From: Treponema_B putidum
GTDB lineage: Bacteria; Spirochaetota; Spirochaetia; Treponematales; Treponemataceae
Reading direction: 5' to 3' (one strand)
Length of the DNA: 64,000 bases
NCBI RefSeq assembly: GCF_007830595.1
Contig: NZ_VLLD01000002.1
Below the pieces are notes generated by a model. That model ran no database searches and was not told the origin of the DNA. It saw nothing but the letters and a program-made list of their open reading frames with translations. How positions within the stretch are numbered: the stretch's first letter is position 1; each line of letters starts with the position of its first letter. Of this stretch, positions 59,207 through 64,000 are shown one piece after another. The translations under genes and the position numbers were made by a program.

Positions 59207-60613
59207 CTAATCCGCAAGATATGCAACTCCATCCTTTATAATAACATATAAGCCTTCGCCGCCCATATAATTTTCAGTTCCTTTGTCCGGTTTTAAAGGA
59301 AGAGTTAAATAATTTTCGGTTACAATCCTTAAATCTTCATTTTTTTGAACTTTTTCTATAACTCCAAAAAAAACTTTCCTGTCACAAGAAGCTAAATAGC
59401 TTTGATAGTTTTTTTCACTCAAGGATGAAAGAAGCGAAGCCCTCCTTCCGGCCTCCCTTTCAGGAACTTTCGGTTTCATAGAAAAGGCTTTCGTTCCCGG
59501 TCGGGCCGAAAAAGGAAAAACATGGATACCGGGAATTTTTAAATCTTCACACATTTTAAACGTTTGCAAAAAATCTTCTTCAGTTTCGGAAGGAAAGCCC
59601 GTAATTATATCGCATCCTATAAATGGATTATCCTTTACCTCCCGCAAATTATTTACAGCCCTACGTATATCCTCTTCCCGATAGAACCTATTCATAGCTT
59701 TTAAAATTTTATCGCTTCCCGACTGTACCGAAAGATGAAAATGAGGGCATATTCTTTTATTCTTTACAATTTTTAAGGCCTCTTCATCTACACATTCAGG
59801 ATATATGCTCGAAATGCGGATTCTTATTTTTTTTGTATTTTCCAAAAGCATAGCTAAAAGATTTGCAAAGCCTCCATAGGTTTCATCCCTATATTGGGAT
59901 AGGTTTACACCCGATAAAACAACCTCTGCAGCTCCGTTTCTTTCGATTTGAACTATCCGCCTTACGGCTTCTTCCGCAGGCAGAGAAACGGAAGAGCCGC
60001 GTGCAAGTCTTATCCTGCAATAGGCACAAGAGTTATTGCACCCGTCTTGTACCTTTAAACTGGCTCTGGAATGAAAAAAGAATACCGGAGAACTTAACTT
60101 AAATAGAGCTTTTCTTCTTTCCGGCTCTTTTATAAAAAAGAATTTATCCGATTGCTCTTTTTTTGAATATATTTTGTCTCTAAATAAAAGAAGATTTTCT
60201 TTAAGACTAATAGGGCGTTCTTTTAGTTCCTTATTTTTAAGACAAGCCTCTTTTAAAAATTGAGGCAAACCGTCAAGTTCATCTTTTTTTTTGCCCGAAA
60301 AGGCTATGACCCTTTTATCGATTTTTTCTATAGTATCGGCTTCAAGCTCTGCATAGCAGCCTGTAACAAGAATAACAGATGCTTCATGCTCCTTTAATAA
60401 AAGGCGGATAATGCGGCGGGCCTTTTGTTCGGCCTTTCCCGTAACCGTGCAGGTATTTACAATACAAAGTTTTACAGGCAAAGCGGTTTCTGGTGTTTCC
60501 TTTGAAAAAATGTCAAAGCCGGATTCGGCAAAGCGGGCAACAAGAGCCTCCGATTCCACTTGGTTTAAGCGGCAGCCGAGAGTTTCTATTCTAACCGAAA
60601 AAAAATTACCCAT
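59207..60613 (-). CDS. mtaB: tRNA t6A37 methylthiotransferase, MtaB type
   Basis: The 468-residue protein has the MTTase N-terminal domain with Cys14 (ETLGCRLNQVESEA), Cys55 (IVNTCTVTGKAEQKARR) and Cys86 (VTGCYAELE). The radical SAM cluster is Cys192, Cys196, Cys199 in VQDGCNNSCAYCRIRLARG. Later blocks are VVLSGVNLSQYRDE, HLSVQSGSDKILKAMNR and IGCDIITGFPSETEEDF. A C-terminal TRAM-like domain follows. CRLNQ marks the MtaB branch, which makes ms2t6A in tRNA. The gene lies 3 nt after the TPR gene in the same minus-strand unit. Confidence 0.93.
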   Translation of the reverse strand: MGNFFSVRIETLGCRLNQVESEALVARFAESGFDIFSKETPETALPVKLCIVNTCTVTGKAEQKARRIIRLLLKEHEASVILVTGCYAELEADTIEKIDKRVIAFSGKKKDELDGLPQFLKEACLKNKELKERPISLKENLLLFRDKIYSKKEQSDKFFFIKEPERRKALFKLSSPVFFFHSRASLKVQDGCNNSCAYCRIRLARGSSVSLPAEEAVRRIVQIERNGAAEVVLSGVNLSQYRDETYGGFANLLAMLLENTKKIRIRISSIYPECVDEEALKIVKNKRICPHFHLSVQSGSDKILKAMNRFYREEDIRRAVNNLREVKDNPFIGCDIITGFPSETEEDFLQTFKMCEDLKIPGIHVFPFSARPGTKAFSMKPKVPEREAGRRASLLSSLSEKNYQSYLASCDRKVFFGVIEKVQKNEDLRIVTENYLTLPLKPDKGTENYMGGEGLYVIIKDGVAYLAD

Positions 60614-60615
60614 GG

Positions 60616-61257
60616 TTAAAAACGCTGTAAGACCCTTTCACGCCCCTTTTGAGCGTCAACAAGATTTTTATTTAAACTCAAGGCCTTATTGTATGCCTCA
60701 AGGGAATAGCGGTATTCTTTTGTCTGCTCTCTTGCATAGCCTAAGCGTACCCACCAAAGACTGTTAAAAGCCTCCAAGGTAACAGCTACCGAAAAAGCAA
60801 TATCGGCATGCCTGTATTTTGCCATCCGTAAATATATTTCTCCCATAAAATAATAGGAAGAAGAAATACGCACACCGTTAGGCGCATAAGAAATATAGTC
60901 TTGAAAAAGTTTAAGGGCTTCGGAATTTTTGCCCAAATGATAACAGGCCTCTGCCTGAGTGGCTATAAGACGCGGATCGGTTTGAGCAATTTTACGCCCT
61001 GCCTCACTCATATCGTAGGTTTTTTGATATTGACCGTCGGCCAAGAGAGCCCATGTCATTACGACATAACTATCCAAGTTATTAGGAGACTCTTTAATTT
61101 CAGCCTCGCATACGGCAATAGCCTCTGCATAGCGGCCTTTTTTATACAAAACAAGAGCATCAGGCTTATTTTGAGAAAAAAGGCAGGGCGCAGCAAATAG
61201 AAAAAAAATCAGAGCAAATTTAAACACCGAATTAATTTCTTTCTTTTTATCTTCCAA
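60616..61257 (-). CDS. Exported tetratricopeptide-repeat protein
   Basis: The protein has up to 213 residues. The longest frame starts with TTG at 61255-61257; a GTG 11 codons on would place the hydrophobic leader (FKFALIFFLFAAPCLFSQ) at the very N-terminus. Four or five TPR units follow (ALVLYKKGRYAEAIAVCEAE, QEAEACYHLGKNSEALKLF-like, then MGEIYLRMAKYRHADIAFSV and RYSLEAYNKALSLNKNLV). It probably acts as a periplasmic scaffold. It overlaps the end of the bactofilin gene, so the two may be coupled. Confidence 0.78.
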   Translation of the reverse strand: MEDKKKEINSVFKFALIFFLFAAPCLFSQNKPDALVLYKKGRYAEAIAVCEAEIKESPNNLDSYVVMTWALLADGQYQKTYDMSEAGRKIAQTDPRLIATQAEACYHLGKNSEALKLFQDYISYAPNGVRISSSYYFMGEIYLRMAKYRHADIAFSVAVTLEAFNSLWWVRLGYAREQTKEYRYSLEAYNKALSLNKNLVDAQKGRERVLQRF

Positions 61258-61624
61258 ATTGATTATCCTTTGTCATAGTACAGATACCGTTAAATACGCA
61301 GCCGCTTTCAAGAACAACTTCGGGAGCCGTAACATCACCTATAAGCTTTCCGCAGGAAAAAACATGCACGATAGTATCGGCTAAGACATTTCCTTCTACA
61401 GATCCCTTGATTACAACCCTATCTGCCCGAATATTAGCCTTAACGATAGAATTTTCATCAACGGTTACATCGCTTGTTGAAACCAAAAAACCTTCTACAT
61501 GCCCTTTAATCATAAAAGGCTTTTTACATTCAATCTTACCGCTAAAATAAATATCCGGAGCTAAAACCGTATCGTAATCTTCTTCATCCAAATCCAATAA
61601 ATCAACTTTTTCTATCTCAGCCAT
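61247..61624 (-). CDS. Bactofilin (second copy)
   Basis: In this 125-residue protein a short acidic N-terminus (EKVDLLDLDEEDYDTV) precedes the beta-helix core (YFSGKIECKKPFMIKGHVEG, then STSDVTVDENSIVKANIRAD and VVIKGSVEGNVLADTIVHVF). The C-terminal tail is short. It forms nucleotide-independent filaments as in the family. The N-terminus is unlike the basic one of the 9648-10064 copy, so their membrane contacts or partners should differ. Its ATG overlaps the brnQ stop by 1 nt (61624), and its stop overlaps the TPR gene. Confidence 0.9.
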   Translation of the reverse strand: MAEIEKVDLLDLDEEDYDTVLAPDIYFSGKIECKKPFMIKGHVEGFLVSTSDVTVDENSIVKANIRADRVVIKGSVEGNVLADTIVHVFSCGKLIGDVTAPEVVLESGCVFNGICTMTKDNQFGR

Positions 61625-63015
61625 TATTCATCCTTATTTTCTCCGGATTCTTCCTTCATCGAGGGAGCTGTTTCCGTTTTTTTCATAATAATATAGCCAA
61701 AACCGAACAAGAGAGAAGCCCCCAATGCAGGAAGGAGCCAAGGAAATCCTATGCCTTCAAAAGGGAGGGTCTTTAATACGTTGATAGTAGTATTAAAGCT
61801 CAGAGCCACTTGATCCATAGCCGGAAAGGCTTCAAGTTTAATAAGCAAATTATTGATAAGCTCCTGAGCTGCAACCCAGCCTTGAAGGATACTTATCGAA
61901 AGAGTGCCTATTACCGCACCATGGAAAAAATACTTGTTCGGTATAAATTCTGCAAACAAATTTAAAACTATCAACACAATTGCAACAGGATAGATGACTT
62001 CAAGAATCGGCCCCGCAATAGAGATAATATTATCTACACCGAAATTTGAAAGGAAAAAACTTACAACGCAGATAATTATAACCGTAGCACGGTAGCTTAT
62101 ATCGTCTTTAAATCTTTTGGAAAAATATTCGCCTGCAGTTGCAGTAAGACCTATTGAGGTAGTCAAACAGGCCAAACCTATTGCTAAGCCTAAAACAATT
62201 CTACCTCCCCTTCCCCATAATATTTCACTGGACTTAACTACAATTTCAGTTCGCGAAAGATTATCAGGCAAGACGGCACTTCCGGTTGCTCCTACATATA
62301 CTAGCCCGCCGTAAACAAGTCCCAAGCCTATACAAGCAATAAGCCCTGTCCAGATAGTCATCTTTAAAAGTGATTTTTTTTCAGTGTACCCTTTTGCCGT
62401 AATACTCGAAATAACTATTGTAGCCAATATCATAGAGCCTAGAGCGTCCATAGTTTGATAGCCTTCTTTAAAGCCTCTTAAAAATATCTTATCGACTGAA
62501 GGATCTGATGGCCTACCTATGGGAGTAATAAAGCCCTTTATAACCAAGAGGCCTAAAACGGCTATCAAGGCAGGCGTTAAAAACTTTCCTACCCTGTCAA
62601 CAACATCATTCGGTGTTAGGACAAAGAAAAGGGTTATCGCAAAGAATATAAAAGATGATAAAACAGAACTTATCCCGAAGTTGGGTCTGATAGCTATTTC
62701 ATAAGTGGTAGCAGCCGTCCTCGGAATAGCAAAAAGAGGCCCTATTATAAGCATAACAAAAATTATAAAAAAGGTGCCGAATAACTGATTTATATTTTTT
62801 GTAAAGTTGGAGAGGTGCCCATCGCATTTTCCCATGGATATTATACCCAAAACAGGCATACCTACCCCCGTTACCAAAAATCCTAAAAGAGAAAACCCCC
62901 AGTCTTTTCCGGATAAATGCCCCAAGGTAGGCGGAAATATTAAGTTTCCGGCTCCTAAAAACATAGCAAATAAAGCAAAACCTATAACAATAATATCGTT
63001 GGTCTTTTTGCTCAT
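61624..63015 (-). CDS. brnQ: Branched-chain amino acid transporter, LIVCS family
   Basis: The 463-residue protein has about 12 membrane helices. FALFAMFLGAGNLIFPPTLG is the strongly conserved first helix of the LIVCS/BrnQ family, followed by GVGMPVLGIISMGKCDG, PRTAATTYEIAI and TIVISSITAKGYTEKKSLLK. It imports Leu, Ile or Val with Na+ or H+. The C-terminal tail is charged and soluble. It heads the unit with the second bactofilin, TPR and mtaB genes. The ribosome site is weak (AAGGAT). Confidence 0.93.
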   Translation of the reverse strand: MSKKTNDIIVIGFALFAMFLGAGNLIFPPTLGHLSGKDWGFSLLGFLVTGVGMPVLGIISMGKCDGHLSNFTKNINQLFGTFFIIFVMLIIGPLFAIPRTAATTYEIAIRPNFGISSVLSSFIFFAITLFFVLTPNDVVDRVGKFLTPALIAVLGLLVIKGFITPIGRPSDPSVDKIFLRGFKEGYQTMDALGSMILATIVISSITAKGYTEKKSLLKMTIWTGLIACIGLGLVYGGLVYVGATGSAVLPDNLSRTEIVVKSSEILWGRGGRIVLGLAIGLACLTTSIGLTATAGEYFSKRFKDDISYRATVIIICVVSFFLSNFGVDNIISIAGPILEVIYPVAIVLIVLNLFAEFIPNKYFFHGAVIGTLSISILQGWVAAQELINNLLIKLEAFPAMDQVALSFNTTINVLKTLPFEGIGFPWLLPALGASLLFGFGYIIMKKTETAPSMKEESGENKDE

Positions 63016-63107
63016 AAATTGTTCCCATCCTTAAAATTAAATTTAAGTTACATTAAAAGAATAACGTGCCGATTATACCATTCTTTTAGGAAAAGAGAAA
63101 GGGGGTC

Positions 63108-63329
63108 AGCTGAAAATCGGACATTCGTGTCCGATTTTCAGCTTAGAGTTTGTATCAATTCTGCATACGCAGAATTGAACTTCGAGTTTTGCCTGAAGGC
63201 AAAACATCGACAGGAGGTCGATTACTGTCGACTATTGCGATGTTTTTCAAAGCTTGTCTTTGAAAAACTCGGTGTCAAATGCGTACAAGGACGTACGCAT
63301 TTGACATAACCACCGCCATCCATGGCGGT
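63108..63329. repeat. Train of seven consecutive stem-loops
   Basis: The stems are at 63108-63123/63128-63143 (16 bp, loop TTCG), 63155-63164/63169-63178 (10 bp, loop ATAC), 63186-63193/63198-63205 (8 bp, loop TGAA), 63206-63211/63217-63222 (6 bp), 63242-63252/63258-63268 (11 bp), 63273-63286/63293-63306 (14 bp) and 63312-63317/63324-63329 (6 bp). All arms are perfect. It lies upstream of a frameshifted Rpn-like gene. Confidence 0.85.
63135..63242 (+). repeat. Direct repeat copy 1, about 108 bp
   Basis: It runs from TTTTCAGCTTAGAGTTTGTA to ACTGTCGACTATTGCGATG and is repeated with few changes at 63354-63463. It contains stems 2 to 4 of the hairpin train. Confidence 0.88.
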
Positions 63330-63353
63330 TGGGGAATTACATCCTGAGTACAT

Positions 63354-63463
63354 TTTTCAGCTTAGAGTTTGTATCAATTCTTCCTACAGCAGAATTGAAC
63401 TTCGAGTTTTGCCTGAAGGCAAAACATCGACAGGAGGTCGATTACTGTCGACGATTGCAGATG
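63354..63463 (+). repeat. Direct repeat copy 2, about 110 bp
   Basis: It runs from TTTTCAGCTTAGAGTTTGTA to GATTGCAGATG. It leads directly into the coding remnant of the Rpn-like gene. The second stem is weakened here (TCAATTCT with AGAATTGA). Confidence 0.88.
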
Positions 63464-63968
63464 ATTATATGTTCTACCGTGTCATGAAAATACGGATATC
63501 TGTAAAACGCTTTTAAACATTGTGCTGCACGATAAAACAGAACCCATTATCGACGTTCAATTACAAAAAACGGTAGCCGATGCAGGAAGTGCAAAAGGCG
63601 TACGCTTTGACGTTTGGGCTAAAGACTTAAACGGCACAATCTATGATGTGGAAATGCAGGCAATCAACAAAGACGACTTAGCCCGCCGCATCCGGTACTA
63701 TCAATCTGCAATAGATATAAGCGTTCTGGATAAAAACAAACCTTATGAAGCTTTACCTGTATACACATTTAAAACCTTATGCACCGAAAACACAAAAATA
63801 CAGCTTGCCGACGGTATTACAAAAATAATCATTAACAGCAAGGCAGCCGAAAAAGAAGCAAGTCCTGCACTTAAAAGTTTTTTACAGTATATGAACGGTA
63901 AGGCAAGCAATGATGAGTTTATCCAAAAAGTAAAGCAGCGGATAAAAGAGGTAAAACAAAGTGAATAA
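63447..63968 (+). pseudogene. Rpn-family PD-(D/E)XK nuclease / recombination-promoting protein, truncated and frameshifted
   Basis: Frame 1 gives STIADDYMFYRVM, the start of the Rpn/TIGR01784 family core. At about 63486-63490 the reading frame breaks: insertion of one G after ATG would restore ENTDICKTLLNIVLHDKTEP and join the 63522-63968 frame. The second part keeps the nuclease residues in VRFDVWAKDLNGTIYDVEMQ (Asp and Glu-x-Gln) and YYQSAIDISVL. The true N-terminus is replaced by repeat sequence. Translation from GTG at 63522 could still give 148 residues without the first helices. It may be a decayed mobile-element protein. Confidence 0.75.
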
Positions 63969-63980
63969 CTTAGGAGGTAT

Positions 63981-63996
63981 GATAAACAGTTCGGCA
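63981..63996 (+). repeat. Dispersed repeat family C, partial copy 3 at the window edge
   Basis: GATAAACAGTTCGGCA is the same as the start of 8041-8079, after which the sequence changes to GGAA and the window ends. Only the 5' part can be judged. Confidence 0.5.
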
Positions 63997-64000
63997 GGAA

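Noticed and set aside
63019..63309. Plus-strand ORF of 96 codons over the hairpin train
   Set aside because: It is made by the stem-loop repeats themselves, overlaps the brnQ promoter region, and resembles no protein family.

Overview
The window looks like a piece of a Treponema chromosome, most probably T. denticola or a close oral relative. This is inferred from content, not from a search. The signs are a FlaA periplasmic-flagellar sheath protein, low overall GC with AT-rich intergenic DNA, secreted families with a treponemal look, a PD-(D/E)XK 'transposase' relative, several dispersed hairpin repeats, and a rplU-prp-rpmA-obgE-nadD/yqeK-LCP-rsfS gene order.

Layout. 1-4187 (minus): a giant tandem CoA-dehydratase activase (cut by the left edge), an M81/MlrC metallopeptidase and gpmA. 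4188-9045 (plus): a cassette of five exported or disordered proteins. The first has a papain-like C-terminus. The other four are two pairs of paralogues with nearly the same leader peptide. 9062-18047 (minus): housekeeping and envelope genes, namely pncC, bactofilin, lnt, HU-like, rpsT, a RelA/SpoT-TPR protein, flaA, a GerMN protein, an amidase, pgk and a VOC protein. 18349-20694 (plus): a small beta-barrel and guaA. 20773-23876: a foreign cassette bounded by 23-bp direct repeats, holding a MarR regulator, two radical SAM proteins ('mobile pair' A and B) and a hydrolase/cyclophilin-like chimera. 24020-27943: a GH20-like protein, an unknown protein, pcnB and an OsmC protein. 28158-37321 (minus): a trypsin-like protease, an MFS transporter with a GH2 glycosidase, tRNA-Pro (plus strand), a barrel-like protein and a lipoprotein. 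37482-45335: an acyl-CoA ligase, tRNA-Leu, PBP1A, a FemABX-like protein, a LysM-M23 protein, a ferredoxin and tRNA-Phe. 45521-54145 (minus): xth, map, a DnaJ protein, two half-size chromate transporters and the L21/L27/Obg operon. 54523-63015 (minus): GH1, rsmD, EamA, an outer-membrane protein, mtaB, TPR, a second bactofilin and brnQ. 63108-64000: a row of seven stem-loops, a duplicated ~109-bp element and a frameshifted Rpn-type gene.

How the parts work together. Envelope building recurs (Lnt, PBP1A, FemABX-like, amidase, LysM-M23, LCP, bactofilins). So do sugar use (GH1, GH2 with MFS, GH20-like) and translation or ribosome assembly (S20, L21, L27, Prp, ObgE, RsfS, RsmD, MtaB, Map, three tRNAs).

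Most worth a second look: the bounded radical SAM cassette with its palindromic MarR operator; the papain-like and paired-paralogue secreted locus; a Prp protease whose L27 has no N-terminal extension to cut; strong promoters placed so close to start codons that several mRNAs should be leaderless (rsmD and guaA are the clearest); and the hairpin train at 63108-63329.
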